Origin: Pseudomonas haemolytica
GTDB taxonomy: Bacteria > Pseudomonadota > Gammaproteobacteria > Pseudomonadales > Pseudomonadaceae
Assembly: GCF_009659625.1 (NCBI RefSeq)
Contig: NZ_VOIW01000002.1
Span: forward strand, 496,001-560,000
Direction of reading: 5' to 3'
Length of the DNA stretch: 64,000 nucleotides
Made by a program: the position numbers and the translations under genes. Below, piece after piece: positions 46,235 to 57,300 of the stretch (positions are counted from its first letter, which is position 1; the number at the start of each line of letters is the position of its first letter). The notes beneath the pieces were generated by a model, which saw only the letters and a program-made list of their open reading frames with translations, ran no database searches and was not told the DNA's origin.

Positions 46235-47740
46235 TCAGTTGTTATACAGATCGATGATCGCACTGACCGCCTGGGTCTTGATCTTCGACGAGTCATTGCG
46301 CGCCTGCTCGATCTTGTTCAGGTATGCCTCGTCGACATCTCCGGTGACGTACTTGCCGTCGAACACGGCGCAGTCGAACTGGTCGATCTTGATCTTGCCA
46401 CCGCCGACCGCTTCAATCAGGTCCGGCAGGTCCTGGTAGATCAGCCAGTCGGCGCCGATCAGGTCGGCCACGTCCTGGGTCGAACGATTATGAGCGATCA
46501 GCTCATGGGCGCTCGGCATGTCGATACCGTACACGTTCGGGTAACGCACCGCAGGTGCGGCGGAGCAGAAATACACGTTCTTCGCGCCGGCTTCGCGGGC
46601 CATCTGGATGATCTGCTTGCAGGTGGTACCCCGCACGATGGAATCATCCACCAGCATCACGTTCTTGCCGCGAAATTCCAGCTCGATGGCGTTGAGCTTC
46701 TGGCGTACCGACTTCTTGCGCGCCGCCTGGCCAGGCATGATGAAGGTGCGGCCGATGTAGCGGTTCTTGACGAAGCCTTCGCGGAACTTGACGCCCAAAT
46801 GGTTGGCCAGCTCCAGCGCAGCGGTACGGCTGGTGTCCGGAATCGGGATAACTACGTCGATATCGTGCTCGGGACGCTCGCGCAGGATCTTCTCGGCGAG
46901 CTTCTCGCCCATGCGCAGGCGCGCCTTGTACACCGAGACGCCGTCAATGATCGAATCCGGACGCGCCAGGTAGACGTGCTCGAAGATGCACGGGGTGAGT
47001 TTCGGCGCGACGGCGCACTGGCGGGTGTGCAACTTGCCGTCTTCAGTGATGTAGACAGCCTCGCCCGGCGCCAGGTCGCGGATCAGGGTGAAGCCCAGCA
47101 CATCCAGGGACACGCTTTCGGACGCGATCATGTACTCGACGCCTTCGTCGGTGTGACGCTGGCCGAATACGATCGGGCGGATGCCGTGAGGGTCGCGGAA
47201 ACCGACGATGCCATAACCGGTGACCATGGCCACTACGGCATAACCACCGACGCAACGGTTGTGCACGTCAGTCACGGCGGCGAACACGTCTTCTTCGGTG
47301 GGCTGCAGCTTGCCGCGTTGCGCCAGCTCGTGGGCGAACACGTTGAGCAGCACTTCCGAGTCGGAACTGGTGTTGACGTGGCGCAGGTCAGATTCGTAAA
47401 TCTCCTTGGCCAGCTGTTCAACGTTGGTCAGGTTACCGTTGTGCGCCAGGGTAATGCCGTAAGGCGAGTTGACGTAGAACGGTTGAGCTTCGGCCGAGGT
47501 CGAACTACCGGCAGTCGGGTAGCGCACATGGCCAATGCCCATGTGCCCGACGAGGCGCTGCATGTGACGCTGATGGAACACGTCACGCACCAGGCCATTG
47601 TCCTTGCGCAGGAATAACCGGCCGTCGTGGCTGGTCACAATACCGGCAGCGTCCTGGCCGCGGTGCTGGAGGACGGTTAGCGCGTCATACAGCGCCTGAT
47701 TGACGTTCGACTTACCGACGATACCGACGATGCCACACAT
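46235..47740 (-). CDS. purF: amidophosphoribosyltransferase
   Basis: 501 aa from ATG 47740, which places the catalytic Cys at position 2 (MCGIVGIVG). N-terminal class II glutamine amidotransferase domain; C-terminal PRTase with [14 protein letters not shown]. First committed step of purine synthesis. 41 nt after cvpA, the common cvpA-purF pair. Confidence 0.97.
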   Translation of the reverse strand: MCGIVGIVGKSNVNQALYDALTVLQHRGQDAAGIVTSHDGRLFLRKDNGLVRDVFHQRHMQRLVGHMGIGHVRYPTAGSSTSAEAQPFYVNSPYGITLAHNGNLTNVEQLAKEIYESDLRHVNTSSDSEVLLNVFAHELAQRGKLQPTEEDVFAAVTDVHNRCVGGYAVVAMVTGYGIVGFRDPHGIRPIVFGQRHTDEGVEYMIASESVSLDVLGFTLIRDLAPGEAVYITEDGKLHTRQCAVAPKLTPCIFEHVYLARPDSIIDGVSVYKARLRMGEKLAEKILRERPEHDIDVVIPIPDTSRTAALELANHLGVKFREGFVKNRYIGRTFIMPGQAARKKSVRQKLNAIELEFRGKNVMLVDDSIVRGTTCKQIIQMAREAGAKNVYFCSAAPAVRYPNVYGIDMPSAHELIAHNRSTQDVADLIGADWLIYQDLPDLIEAVGGGKIKIDQFDCAVFDGKYVTGDVDEAYLNKIEQARNDSSKIKTQAVSAIIDLYNN

Positions 47741-47781
47741 GCGACGCAACCCCTACTTAATGAATCTTGACTGAACACAGC

Positions 47782-48339
47782 TTACTGAGGCGTTTGCGCC
47801 GGCAAGAGGTGTTCCTTGAACGGAAGATCAGCGGGTACGCTGATTCCGCTGGCCAGCCACTGACTGCTCCACCCCAGGATGAGGTTCTTGGACCAATCTG
47901 CAACCAATAGAAATTTTGGCACGAGTACCGACTCCTGCCACCACGAATCCTGCTGTACCGGCCCCAGGCTCAACAGCCCGACCGCCACGACCACCAGCAA
48001 CGCGCCACGCGCAGCGCCGAAGGCCATGCCGAGAAATCGATCGGTCCCGGAGAGGCCGGTGACACGTATCAATTCGCCAATAAGATAATTGACCATTGCC
48101 CCCACCAGCAGCGTGGCGATGAACATGATGGCGCAGCCCGCGATGACGCGAGCCGAAGGTGTCTCGATGTATCCGGCCAGGTAGACCGACAGTGAACCAC
48201 CGAACATCCAGGCTACGACTCCTGCAATGATCCAGGTCAGCAACGACAGTGCTTCTTTTACGAAGCCGCGGCTCAGACTGATCAAAGCGGAGATGGCGAC
48301 GATTGCAACGATCGCCCAATCAACCCAGGTAAATGGCAC
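47782..48339 (-). CDS. cvpA: CvpA family inner-membrane protein
   Basis: 185 aa with four hydrophobic segments and the family core WIIAGVVAWMFGGSLSVYLA and GTDRFLGMAFGAARGALLV. Named for colicin V production; required for envelope homeostasis in several bacteria. Paired with purF. Confidence 0.93.
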   Translation of the reverse strand: MPFTWVDWAIVAIVAISALISLSRGFVKEALSLLTWIIAGVVAWMFGGSLSVYLAGYIETPSARVIAGCAIMFIATLLVGAMVNYLIGELIRVTGLSGTDRFLGMAFGAARGALLVVVAVGLLSLGPVQQDSWWQESVLVPKFLLVADWSKNLILGWSSQWLASGISVPADLPFKEHLLPAQTPQ

Positions 48340-48470
48340 AGTGCAGCCTACGTACGGATAAGGCGGCGCATTTTAGCAGAGCGCCGGGCTATGGGTAAGC
48401 TGTGATTGTCAGTGCCTTGCAAATCAATAGATTGGGCAGTGCAAACACTATTTCAATAGCGCTAAAAACC

Positions 48471-48563
48471 AATGTGGGAGGGGGCTTGCTCCCGATGGCA
48501 GTGTGTCAGTATCAGATGTGCTGACTGACCCACTGCCATCGGGAGCAAGCCCCCTCCCACATT
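48471..48563. repeat. REPIN: 33-bp perfect inverted repeat
   Basis: Two 33-nt arms (48471-48503 and 48531-48563), fully complementary, carry the REP core GTGGGAGGGGGCTTGCTCCC and its inverse around a 27-nt loop. Intergenic between cvpA and dedD; may also end transcripts. Confidence 0.9.
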
Positions 48564-48586
48564 TAGACCGCATTATTACCGGTTGA

Positions 48587-49243
48587 TCAGCCCCGCTCTG
48601 GCTGGAACCGCACCACAAAACCATTGAGATTCTGCTGGCGCCCCAACAAGTCCCGCAGGCGGTCAGCCTCGGCACGCTCGATCAGCGGCCCGACAAACAC
48701 ACGATTCTTGCCATCGGCACTGCGGATATACGCGTTATAGCCCTGGGCGCGCAGCTTTTTCTGCAAGGCGTCGGCACTTTCGCGATTGGCCAGGCTAGCG
48801 AGCTGGATCGACCAACTGATCGGCAGGCCATTAGGGTCGATGCGGCTCTGGCCCACGTCCGGTTTACCCGGTGCAGCAGGCTGCGGCGCTACCGGCTTAG
48901 GCGCTGGTGCTGGTGCAACCGGCTTGGCGGCAACTGTCGGTGCCGGCGTCGGCTTGACCACCGGGACACTTGGCTGCACTGGCATCGAAGGCGCCTGTTG
49001 CGCGGCAACCTCCTCGTCAGTGGGCACAGGTTCTTCCGGCAATGCCTGAGGCTCAGGCACCACCACCGGCTCGACCTGAACCTGTGGCACCACTGGCGCC
49101 TGAGGCGCAGCGGGCGCTTCAACCACTACCTGGCGGTGTTCGTCCTGACGGGAAAACAGCATCGGCAGAAAGATCACCGCCAACGCCACCAACACCAAGG
49201 CTCCGACCATTCGCTGCTTGTATGCGCTATCCAGTAATGCCAT
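48587..49243 (-). CDS. dedD: SPOR-domain cell-division protein DedD
   Basis: 218 aa from ATG 49243. One N-terminal membrane helix (MVGALVLVALAVIFLPMLF), a long Pro/Val/Ala linker (~50-135), and a C-terminal SPOR domain (WSIQLASLANRESADALQK, VFVGPLIERAEADRL). Binds septal peptidoglycan. Overlaps folC by 17 nt. Confidence 0.9.
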   Translation of the reverse strand: MALLDSAYKQRMVGALVLVALAVIFLPMLFSRQDEHRQVVVEAPAAPQAPVVPQVQVEPVVVPEPQALPEEPVPTDEEVAAQQAPSMPVQPSVPVVKPTPAPTVAAKPVAPAPAPKPVAPQPAAPGKPDVGQSRIDPNGLPISWSIQLASLANRESADALQKKLRAQGYNAYIRSADGKNRVFVGPLIERAEADRLRDLLGRQQNLNGFVVRFQPERG

Positions 49244-50534
49244 GTGCAGCTTCCTCCGTGGAGCGCCGGGCCAACCACTCGAGCGCCTCGGCGACACAAT
49301 AAAATGATCCGAACAACAGAATTTCGTCCTCGGCCGTAGCCACCGCACACTGCGCCTCGAGGGCGGCGGTGACGCTTGCATACGACGCCGCCGGCGCACC
49401 AAGGTTCTGCAAAGCGATTTGCAACTCAACCGCCGGGCGACTACGCGGTGTATCCAGCGGCGCAACAGCCCAAGACTGGACGCTGCCCAGCAACGGCGCA
49501 ACCACGCCATCGAGATCCTTGTCGGCCAACAAGCCGAACACTGCCAGGCGACGCCCCACCGGTGGCGTGCGCGACAGGCGCTGCGCCAGGTAGTGGGCAG
49601 CATGCGGGTTATGACCCACATCCAACAACAGGTTCAAGCGCTTGCCTTCCCAGTCGAAGGCGCGGCGATCCAGACGCCCGACCACTTTCGTCGCCAGCAA
49701 CGTCGCGGCAATCTGCGCGGCATCCCAAGGCAGGTCCAGGAGCAAATAGGCTTGCAACGCGAGCGCGGCGTTTTCCATCGGCAGGTTCAGCAGCGGCAGA
49801 TCAAGCAGCTCTACAACCTGGCCACGCGCATCGCGCCCGCGCCATTGCCAATGGGTAGCACCGATTTCAAGATTGAATTCGCGGCCGCGCAGGTAGAACG
49901 GGCAATCCAGTTCGCGCACCTTGTCCAGCAAGGGTTGCGGCGGATCCAGGTCACCACACAACGCCGGCCGGCCCTGGCGAAAAATCCCGGCCTTTTGATA
50001 GGACACCGACTCACGGGTATCGCCCAGGTAGTCAGCGTGGTCAACACCAATGCTGGTAACCAGCGCCAGGTCGGCATCCACTACGTTGACCGTATCCAGA
50101 CGCCCGCCGAGACCGACCTCCAGCACGACCACATCCAGTTGCGCACGCTCGAACAGCCAGAACGCCGCCAGGGTGCCCATCTCGAAATAGGTCAGGGAAA
50201 TATCGCCACGCCCGGCATCCAGGGCAGCGAAGGCTTCGCACAACTGCTCGTCCGTGGCTTCGACACCATTGAGCTGTACCCGCTCGTTGTAGCGCAGCAG
50301 GTGCGGCGAGCTGTACACGCCGACGTTCAGGCCCTGGGCCTGCAACAACGCGGCGACAAAGGCACAGGTGGAGCCCTTGCCGTTGGTGCCGGTCACCGTG
50401 ATCACACGCGGTGCCGGCTGGCCCAACCCAAGGCGGGCTGCTACCTGTTGCGAGCGCTCCAGGCCCATGTCGATGGCGGACGGATGCAACTGCTCAAGGT
50501 AGGCGAGCCATTCGCCCAGGGTACGTTGGGTCAT
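49227..50534 (-). CDS. folC: bifunctional dihydrofolate/folylpolyglutamate synthase
   Basis: 435 aa. P-loop [14 protein letters not shown], omega-loop region, [13 protein letters not shown] and C-terminal [12 protein letters not shown] typical of Mur-ligase-like FolC. Adds glutamate to dihydropteroate and folates. Overlaps accD by 4 nt. Confidence 0.96.
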   Translation of the reverse strand: MTQRTLGEWLAYLEQLHPSAIDMGLERSQQVAARLGLGQPAPRVITVTGTNGKGSTCAFVAALLQAQGLNVGVYSSPHLLRYNERVQLNGVEATDEQLCEAFAALDAGRGDISLTYFEMGTLAAFWLFERAQLDVVVLEVGLGGRLDTVNVVDADLALVTSIGVDHADYLGDTRESVSYQKAGIFRQGRPALCGDLDPPQPLLDKVRELDCPFYLRGREFNLEIGATHWQWRGRDARGQVVELLDLPLLNLPMENAALALQAYLLLDLPWDAAQIAATLLATKVVGRLDRRAFDWEGKRLNLLLDVGHNPHAAHYLAQRLSRTPPVGRRLAVFGLLADKDLDGVVAPLLGSVQSWAVAPLDTPRSRPAVELQIALQNLGAPAASYASVTAALEAQCAVATAEDEILLFGSFYCVAEALEWLARRSTEEAAHGITG

Positions 50535-51451
50535 AGGTTTGCAGGCACCGGTGGCACGACGATCGGCTCGACTTTAGGTGCGATGTACACAGGCGTCGGC
50601 AGGCCCATCATTTGCGCCAGCAGGTTGCCCAGGCGTGGGCGCAGTTCGCCACGCGGAATAATCAGGTCGATCGCGCCGTGCTCCAGCAGGAACTCGCTGC
50701 GCTGGAAGCCTTCCGGCAGTTTTTCCCGTACGGTTTGCTCGATCACTCGCGGGCCGGCAAAACCGATCAGTGCCTTGGGTTCGCCGACGATCACGTCGCC
50801 CAACATCGCCAGGCTGGCGGAAACGCCGCCGTAGACCGGGTCGGTCAGCACGGAGATGAACGGGATACCTTCTTCGCGCAGACGCGCCAGTACTGCCGAG
50901 GTCTTGGCCATTTGCATCAGCGAGATCAGGGCTTCCTGCATACGCGCACCACCGGAGGCGGCGAAACAGATCATCGGGCAGCGGTTTTCCAGGGCGTAGT
51001 TGGCGGCGCGCACAAAACGCTCGCCGACGATGGCCCCCATGGAGCCACCCATGAAGGAGAATTCAAAGGCCGAGACCACCACCGGCATGCCCAGCAGCTT
51101 GCCACTGACCGAGATCAGCGCGTCTTTCTCGCCGGTCTGCTTCTGCGCAGCGGTCAGGCGGTCCTTGTACTTCTTGCCATCGCGGAACTTGAGACGGTCG
51201 ACCGGCTCCAGGTCAGCGCCCAACTCGTTACGGCCGTCGGCATCAAGGAAGATGTCGATGCGCGCGCGCGCGCCGATACGCATGTGGTGGTTGCACTTGG
51301 GGCAAACGTCCAGGGTCTTTTCCAGCTCCGGGCGGTACAGCACCGCGTCGCAGGATGGGCACTTGTGCCACAGACCTTCAGGAACCGAGCTTTTCTTCAC
51401 CTCGGAACGCATGATCGAAGGGATCAGTTTGTCTACTAACCAGTTGCTCAT
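50531..51451 (-). CDS. accD: acetyl-CoA carboxylase carboxyltransferase subunit beta
   Basis: 306 aa from ATG 51451 (GGAG 9 nt upstream). N-terminal zinc ribbon CPSC...CPKC, then the carboxyltransferase core ([37 protein letters not shown]). With AccA forms malonyl-CoA. Translationally coupled to folC. Confidence 0.97.
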   Translation of the reverse strand: MSNWLVDKLIPSIMRSEVKKSSVPEGLWHKCPSCDAVLYRPELEKTLDVCPKCNHHMRIGARARIDIFLDADGRNELGADLEPVDRLKFRDGKKYKDRLTAAQKQTGEKDALISVSGKLLGMPVVVSAFEFSFMGGSMGAIVGERFVRAANYALENRCPMICFAASGGARMQEALISLMQMAKTSAVLARLREEGIPFISVLTDPVYGGVSASLAMLGDVIVGEPKALIGFAGPRVIEQTVREKLPEGFQRSEFLLEHGAIDLIIPRGELRPRLGNLLAQMMGLPTPVYIAPKVEPIVVPPVPANL

Positions 51452-51695
51452 GCTTTCTTTCTCCAGTACCGGTGGCTTGAACACAGCCCCGCGTATGCCC
51501 TTGAGCTAAATTCATATGTGGCGATGATGCCTGCGGGACGGGGTCAGACGTTCGACCTGCCATTTCCTGCCTGCATCCTCAGCCTTCCAGACAACCTGCC
51601 AGCGCAGGGTTGCCACTTCATTTCCGGGCCACCCACAGGCGGCGCCGGGCTGTTTTACACAGTGGTAGTTATGGACGGCGGCAGACTGCCAGCCG

Positions 51696-52328
51696 TCACA
51701 TCCCGCCCCTGCTGTTGCGCACGGCCTGCATGAATGCGCGAATCTTGCTGTGATCCTTGATGCCCCTGCCCTGCTCCACCCCACCGCTGACATCCACGGC
51801 ATACGGCCGCACCTGCTCGATGGCCGCCCCGACATTGGCGGGGCTGAGCCCACCGGCCAGGATCATCGGCTTGCACAGGCCCTCGGGAATCAGCGACCAA
51901 TCGAACGCTTCGCCCGTGCCGCCCGGCACGCCTTCGACATAGGTGTCCAGCAGGATCCCGCGAGCGCCGGTATAGGCGGCACACGCAGCGGCGATATCGT
52001 CCCCCGCCTTGACCCGCAGCGCCTTGATGTAGGGGCGCTGATAGCTTTCACACTCATCAGGCGTTTCATCGCCGTGGAACTGCAGCATGTCCAGCGGCAC
52101 AGCATCCAGGGTTTCGTTAAGCTCGCAGCGGCTGGCGTTGACGAACAAGCCCACGGTGGTGACGAACGGCGGCAAAGCGGCGATGATCGCCCGTGCCTGC
52201 AACACATTCACCGCCCGCGGGCTCTTGGCATAAAACACCAGACCGATGGCATCCGCTCCCGCCTCGACTGCCGCCAGCGCGTCTTCTATGCGGGTAATCC
52301 CACAAATCTTGCTGCGAACGGCTGACAT
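51696..52328 (-). CDS. trpF: phosphoribosylanthranilate isomerase
   Basis: 210 aa TIM barrel. KICGITR with catalytic Cys at strand 1, FVNAS, LQFHGDE, and phosphate-binding [11 protein letters not shown] and DVSGGVE. Third step of Trp synthesis. The 244-bp interval before accD shows no gene. Confidence 0.97.
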   Translation of the reverse strand: MSAVRSKICGITRIEDALAAVEAGADAIGLVFYAKSPRAVNVLQARAIIAALPPFVTTVGLFVNASRCELNETLDAVPLDMLQFHGDETPDECESYQRPYIKALRVKAGDDIAAACAAYTGARGILLDTYVEGVPGGTGEAFDWSLIPEGLCKPMILAGGLSPANVGAAIEQVRPYAVDVSGGVEQGRGIKDHSKIRAFMQAVRNSRGGM

Positions 52329-52391
52329 GTCGTAGGAACCTCAGGGTAGGACCGAGAAAGTCCCGGATGGTAACAAAAGCTTTTCCGGGCG

Positions 52392-53216
52392 TCAGCCGCC
52401 AAGTTCGCTGAAACCTGTGAGGAAGTGTGGCCCGATAAAGCGCTCCGGCAATTGGAACTCGTCACGGTACTCCACATCCACCAAATACAGGCCAAACGGA
52501 TGCGCCGTGACACCGCCAGTACGGCGAATTCGGCTTTCCAGCACTTCCTTGGCCCACTCCACCGGGCGCTCGCCAGTGCCGATGGTCATCAGCACGCCAG
52601 CAATGTTGCGCACCATGTGATGCAGGAACGCCCCGGCGCGTATATCCAGCACGATCATCTTGCCGTGCCGGGTGACCCGCAGGTGGTGGACTTCCTTGAT
52701 CGGCGACTTGGCCTGGCACTGGCCGGCACGGAAGGCACTGAAGTCATGCACGCCCACCAAATGCTGCGCGGCCTCGGCCATGCGCTCGGCATCCAGCGGG
52801 CGGTGATTCCAGGTGATTTCTTGATTGAGGTGCGCCGGGCGGATCTGATCGTTGTAGATCACGTAGCGGTAACGTCGGGCGATGGCCTTGAAGCGCGCAT
52901 GAAAATGCGCCGGCATGACCTTGGCCCAACTCACACTGACGTCATGGGGCAAATTGATGTTAGCGCCCATCACCCATGCTTTCATCGAACGCTCGGCCTG
53001 GGTATCGAAGTGCACCACCTGGCCACAGGCGTGGACACCCGCGTCAGTACGCCCGGCGCACATCAGCGACACCGGCGAGTCAGCGACTTTGGACAGGGCG
53101 TTTTCCAGGGTTTCCTGCACCGTCAGCACGCCGGAGGCCTGGCGCTGCCAACCGCGATAGCGCGAGCCTTTGTATTCCACGCCCAGGGCGATACGGTAAA
53201 AGCCTGCGGCCGCCAT
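52392..53216 (-). CDS. truA: tRNA pseudouridine(38-40) synthase
   Basis: 274 aa from ATG 53216; TTG starts at 53246 and 53273 would lengthen it. Catalytic Asp in AGRTDAGVHA; ALGVEYKGSRYRGWQRQ and FRAGQCQAKSP are TruA motifs. Modifies the anticodon arm of tRNAs. 63 nt before trpF. Confidence 0.95.
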   Translation of the reverse strand: MAAAGFYRIALGVEYKGSRYRGWQRQASGVLTVQETLENALSKVADSPVSLMCAGRTDAGVHACGQVVHFDTQAERSMKAWVMGANINLPHDVSVSWAKVMPAHFHARFKAIARRYRYVIYNDQIRPAHLNQEITWNHRPLDAERMAEAAQHLVGVHDFSAFRAGQCQAKSPIKEVHHLRVTRHGKMIVLDIRAGAFLHHMVRNIAGVLMTIGTGERPVEWAKEVLESRIRRTGGVTAHPFGLYLVDVEYRDEFQLPERFIGPHFLTGFSELGG

Positions 53217-53363
53217 TTCGGCGGCCGCGTTATCTATATTTGCCAAGAACTGAGAGCCTGATGAGTTGCGCAAAGGCGGGCATTATAAGGGGTCGGGATG
53301 CATGCGGGGGCTTTTAATGTGGGGCTTGCCGTGGCGAGCCCCACATTCAATCTTCGGCGACCG

Positions 53364-55877
53364 TTAGATTTTGCCGAGCATTTCCTTGGCTTCGCTGCGC
53401 TGACCTTCATCACCTTCGGTCAGCACCTCAGAAAGGATATCCTTGGCGCCGTCCGCATCACCCATGTCGATATAAGCCTGGGCCAGGTCCAGCTTGGTGG
53501 CGACCTCATTGGTGCCCGAGAGGAAATCGAATTCCGGCTCATCACCACCCAACGCGGCATCTTCAGCGGTGAAGGAAGGTTCGATCGGCGGATGCTCAAG
53601 GCTCTGGGACAAGCGGTCCAGCTCGGCATTGACGTCGTCCAGTTCCGAGGCAAAGGCATCGGGCTTGGCTGTCGGGGCACTCGGCTCATCAGCCAGGGAC
53701 AGATCAAAGTCTTCGGGCAGTTCGAATTCATCCAGCGCGGCAGGCGTCAGGGTAGGCGGCTCGACCGGCGGCACATCCTTCATCTGCCCTTCGAGACCTG
53801 AAAGGAAGTCGTTATCGGACTGCGACGCTGGCGGCTCCAGTTGCAGATCCAGATCAAAGTCCGACAGGTCCTGCGCATCGGCCTTGGCCTCAGTCTGTTG
53901 CTTCAACAGCGCTTCAAAGGTTTGCTGGTCTTGGGCGATCTCGGCCGGTGAAGCGGCTTCCAGGTCGTCCAGGCTCAGATCAAAATCAGTGTCGAACGCT
54001 TCCGCATCTGCCTGCGGTGTCGAAGCCGGCTTATCGTCGAGCAGGTCCTTGACGTACTGCGCATCCAGGGCCGCCGCGGCCACTGCAGCACTGACACCCG
54101 CCGCCAACACAGCCATGGCCGGGAAGCGCGCCTTGAGCTGCTCGACCTGGGCATGGTTCTCACCGTTGGCCACCAGTTGACGCTCCTGAGTGACGAAGCC
54201 GTCCTTGTCGCTTTGCAAACCGTAGACTTCCATCAGCTTCAAGCGCAGGTCGCTGCGCTTGGGTTCGTGCTTGATGGCTTGCTCGAGCACATCAGCCGCC
54301 TGGTTCAGGTGGCCACGGTCGATATGGGACTGGGCTTGGGCCAACGCATCGCTGGAATTCTCCTGGGCTACGGCGACAGCCAGCGGCGCGAGCACGGAGG
54401 CGACAGTTGGCGCGACGACAGGATCAACTACTGGGGCAGGCGCTGCAGCGGGCGCCAGCTTGACGCTCGGCGGCGGCACTTCAAGGCCCTCGAAGCTGTC
54501 AGGCGGCAGGTCCTGGTCAATATTCGAAACGAACTCGGGCTCTTCAGCCAACGCCCGCGCCATACGCAGGTGTTTTTCTTCTTCGCGGCGGGCATTGCGA
54601 TGACGCGCCCACAGCAGCAGAAGCAACAGCACCACCAGGATGGCTGCACCGCCAATGATGCCGAGGACAATCGGGTTGGTCAGCAAGTCATTGAACTTGC
54701 CTTCGGTGCTGGCAGGCGCCGCAGCGGGCTTGACCGGCTCAGGAGCAGGTGCCGCAACGGGAGCCACAGCCGTGGCGGGCGCCGCCTCGGGCTCACCCGC
54801 CAATTGCGCGGGCATCGCGGCTGTTGCCGGCTCACCTTTGTCCGCCTGCAAACGGGCCAGTTGATCATTCTTCAGTTGAATCAGCTTTTGCAGCTTGTCC
54901 AACTGGCTCTGCAAGTCGGCGGCACGGCTTTTCAGTTCTTCGTTATCACGGCGTGCAGTGTCCAGCTCTTCCTGGGTCATCGCCAGTTTGTCGCTCAGGG
55001 CGCGGCTGTCACCAGCCTTGCCCTTCACACCTTGCTTGGCGGACTCAGCCGAGACCAGGCTCAAGTTATCCTTGGCATTGGTGCTCGAAGGCGCTTTACC
55101 GGCCTGAGTGCGCCTGGTGGCATCCAACTGCGCCTTGCCAGCCACTTGACTCTGAGGGGTACGGCGGCCCTGGCGCCAGGCGGTGTTCTGCGCGCTCACT
55201 TCGGCAATCGCTTGCGGTTGCGCCAACGCAGTACTTTGCGTGACATCCGGCAGACGCAGAACCTGGCCGGTTTTCAGGCGATTGATATTGCCATCGACAA
55301 AGGCATCAGGGTTAAGCGCCTGGATGGCCAGCATCGCCTGCTGAATCGAGGCCCCATTGCGATTCTTCGCGGCAATTTCCCACAAGGTATCGCGGGAAGT
55401 AGTGGTGTGCTGGGCTGGCTTGCTGACAGCAGGCGCGGTGCTGGCCGGCGCATTCGCCGTTGGCGCCGGCTGGTCGAACTTGGCCGGGTCGAGCAGCACG
55501 CTGTAGTCACGCATCAACCGGCCATTGGGCCATTGCACCTGCAACAGGAAACGCACATAGGAATCGGGCAGCGGCTTGCTGGAAGTCACCCGCACCACGC
55601 TACGGCCTTCGGGGTTGATCACCGGGGTAAACGTCAGGTCATCAAGAAATGCCTGGCGGTCGACACCCGCATCCACAAACGCCTGGGTCGAAGCCAGGCT
55701 CGGTGTGATCTCGGACGCCGTGAGGCCGCCCACGTCGCGCAATTCGATTTCCACCGACAGCGGCTGGTTCAACTTCGACTTGAGGGTCATCTCCCCAAGT
55801 TGCAGCGCCTGCGCCATACCGGAGGACAGCGCCGAGGCGGCCGCTATTGCTAACACCAGTTTGCGAACTTGAACCAT
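53364..55877 (-). CDS. fimV: FimV, peptidoglycan-binding polar hub protein
   Basis: 837 aa. Signal peptide (1-24, AQA/LQ), beta-rich N-domain with GEMTLKSKLNQPLSVEIELR, LysM (~160-215, DTLWEIAAKNRNGASIQQA), coiled coil (LDTARRDNEELKSRAADLQ), one membrane helix (IVLGIIGGAAILVVLLLLLL), a long acidic cytoplasmic domain, and the C-terminal TPR-like FimV motif KLDLAQAYIDMGDADGAKDI. Organises type IV pili and polar cAMP signalling in Pseudomonas. Conserved before truA. Confidence 0.95.
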   Translation of the reverse strand: MVQVRKLVLAIAAASALSSGMAQALQLGEMTLKSKLNQPLSVEIELRDVGGLTASEITPSLASTQAFVDAGVDRQAFLDDLTFTPVINPEGRSVVRVTSSKPLPDSYVRFLLQVQWPNGRLMRDYSVLLDPAKFDQPAPTANAPASTAPAVSKPAQHTTTSRDTLWEIAAKNRNGASIQQAMLAIQALNPDAFVDGNINRLKTGQVLRLPDVTQSTALAQPQAIAEVSAQNTAWRQGRRTPQSQVAGKAQLDATRRTQAGKAPSSTNAKDNLSLVSAESAKQGVKGKAGDSRALSDKLAMTQEELDTARRDNEELKSRAADLQSQLDKLQKLIQLKNDQLARLQADKGEPATAAMPAQLAGEPEAAPATAVAPVAAPAPEPVKPAAAPASTEGKFNDLLTNPIVLGIIGGAAILVVLLLLLLWARHRNARREEEKHLRMARALAEEPEFVSNIDQDLPPDSFEGLEVPPPSVKLAPAAAPAPVVDPVVAPTVASVLAPLAVAVAQENSSDALAQAQSHIDRGHLNQAADVLEQAIKHEPKRSDLRLKLMEVYGLQSDKDGFVTQERQLVANGENHAQVEQLKARFPAMAVLAAGVSAAVAAAALDAQYVKDLLDDKPASTPQADAEAFDTDFDLSLDDLEAASPAEIAQDQQTFEALLKQQTEAKADAQDLSDFDLDLQLEPPASQSDNDFLSGLEGQMKDVPPVEPPTLTPAALDEFELPEDFDLSLADEPSAPTAKPDAFASELDDVNAELDRLSQSLEHPPIEPSFTAEDAALGGDEPEFDFLSGTNEVATKLDLAQAYIDMGDADGAKDILSEVLTEGDEGQRSEAKEMLGKI

Positions 55878-56038
55878 AGCCTCATCCTTTGTTTGAACAC
55901 TCCCCGACCAGCGAGAAGGGTGGTAACCGCTGCCATTAGGCATGGCGAGCCGATAGGTTACCGACGCGCTTGTGCTCCGCTTTGGGCCAAGCATAGCGCC
56001 TGGCTAGAATCAATCTACAAATTGCCGCCAAGTATCTT

Positions 56039-57049
56039 TTACACAAGGCCTTTTTTCAACAACTGCGCCAGCTCCACAGCGTTCAGGGCCGAGCCCTTGC
56101 GTACGTTATCTGACGTCAGCCACAGATTTAGTTCCGCCGGGTCGTCGACACCTGCGCGAACTCGTCCTACGTAAACGACGTCCTGACCCACGGCATCGCC
56201 TACAGCTGTTGGGTAATCGCCCTCCTCGACCAACTCGATACCCGGCGCCGCGTCGAGTGCTCGGTTGACCGCCGCCAGATCGACCGGCGCCGCCAACTGC
56301 AACGACACAGTCAGGCTATCGCCAAAAAACACCGGGGCTTGAACGCAGGTTGCAGAAATCTTTAGCAAAGGAGTTTCCAGTACCGCACGCAACTCGTGTA
56401 CGAGACGCTTCTCCAGGTCTGTATGACCTTGGGCGTCTGGGGTGCCGACTTGTGCCAGCAGGTTGAAAGCCATTTGCCGATCGAAGAACTTTGGCTCCAG
56501 CGGGCGCACGTTCAACAACTCGGCGGTCTGCCGAGCCAACTCGCTGACGGCCTCGCGCCCCTGAGCGGAGACGGCCAGGTTGGCAGTGACGTTAATGCGC
56601 TGGATGTCCAATAGGCCACGTAATGGCGCCAGCACCACTGCAAGATAGGTAGCGCAAGGGCTTGGGCTGCCGAGTTGGAACGGCTTTTTCAAACCGTCCA
56701 ACACCTGGGCGTTGGCCTGAGGTACCACTTGGGGCGCCTGCTCAGCAGGCAATGCGCCCGACAAGTCGATCACCGAACAGCCGGCGGCGGTGGCACGCGG
56801 GGCAAAACTGCGGGTTACCGCCGGGCCTGCCGCGAAGAAGGCCAACTGCGCCTTGCTGAAATCGAACTCGTCGACCTCTTTTACCCGCACGTTCTTGCCA
56901 CGAAACGGCACCGAAGCCCCCGCAGAATTGCTCCCCGCCAGCAGGTACAGGGTGCCCACCGGGAAATCCAGTTCTTCGAGGATCTGCACCAGGGTTTCAC
57001 CAACGGTGCCGGTAGCGCCGATCACGGCGATTTCAAAGGTCTGGGTCAT
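56039..57049 (-). CDS. usg: aspartate-semialdehyde dehydrogenase paralogue (Usg-1 type)
   Basis: 336 aa from ATG 57049. Rossmann start IAVIGATGTVGETLVQILEE and dimerisation domain match Asd, but the Cys motif is LGSPSPCATYLAV instead of the Asd GGNCT. Usg proteins are Asd-like without proven dehydrogenase activity. Next to the true asd. Confidence 0.9.
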   Translation of the reverse strand: MTQTFEIAVIGATGTVGETLVQILEELDFPVGTLYLLAGSNSAGASVPFRGKNVRVKEVDEFDFSKAQLAFFAAGPAVTRSFAPRATAAGCSVIDLSGALPAEQAPQVVPQANAQVLDGLKKPFQLGSPSPCATYLAVVLAPLRGLLDIQRINVTANLAVSAQGREAVSELARQTAELLNVRPLEPKFFDRQMAFNLLAQVGTPDAQGHTDLEKRLVHELRAVLETPLLKISATCVQAPVFFGDSLTVSLQLAAPVDLAAVNRALDAAPGIELVEEGDYPTAVGDAVGQDVVYVGRVRAGVDDPAELNLWLTSDNVRKGSALNAVELAQLLKKGLV

Positions 57050-57144
57050 GGGGGCTGCCTCGGGCATTGCGGGGGGAGCGGCACTTTACCGGGTGGTTGG
57101 GGGTGAGGCAATTAACCCAAGCTTGCTGGTGTGGCTGATGACGC

Positions 57145-57229
57145 CTTCGCGAGCAAGCCCGCTCCCACATTTGATTGCATTTCAACTGAAGAAATTCGGT
57201 CGAATGTGGGAGCGGGCTTGCTCGCGAAG
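57145..57229. repeat. REPIN: 27-bp perfect inverted repeat
   Basis: Arms 57145-57171 and 57203-57229, core GCGAGCAAGCCCGCTCCCACA and inverse. Its loop (TGATTGCATTTCAACTGAAG...) is nearly the same as in the element at 60422. In the usg-asd gap. Confidence 0.9.
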
Positions 57230-57248
57230 AGGCCCGACAGAACAATAA

Positions 57249-57281
57249 AAAACCCCGCGCCTGTCACCAGAGCCCGGGGTT
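57249..57281 (-). terminator. terminator of asd
   Basis: AACCCCGGGC and GCGGGGTT arms with TTTTTTATTG tail on the minus strand, 20 nt after the asd stop. Confidence 0.7.
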
Positions 57282-57300
57282 CTTCAATGCAAGGAAGCGA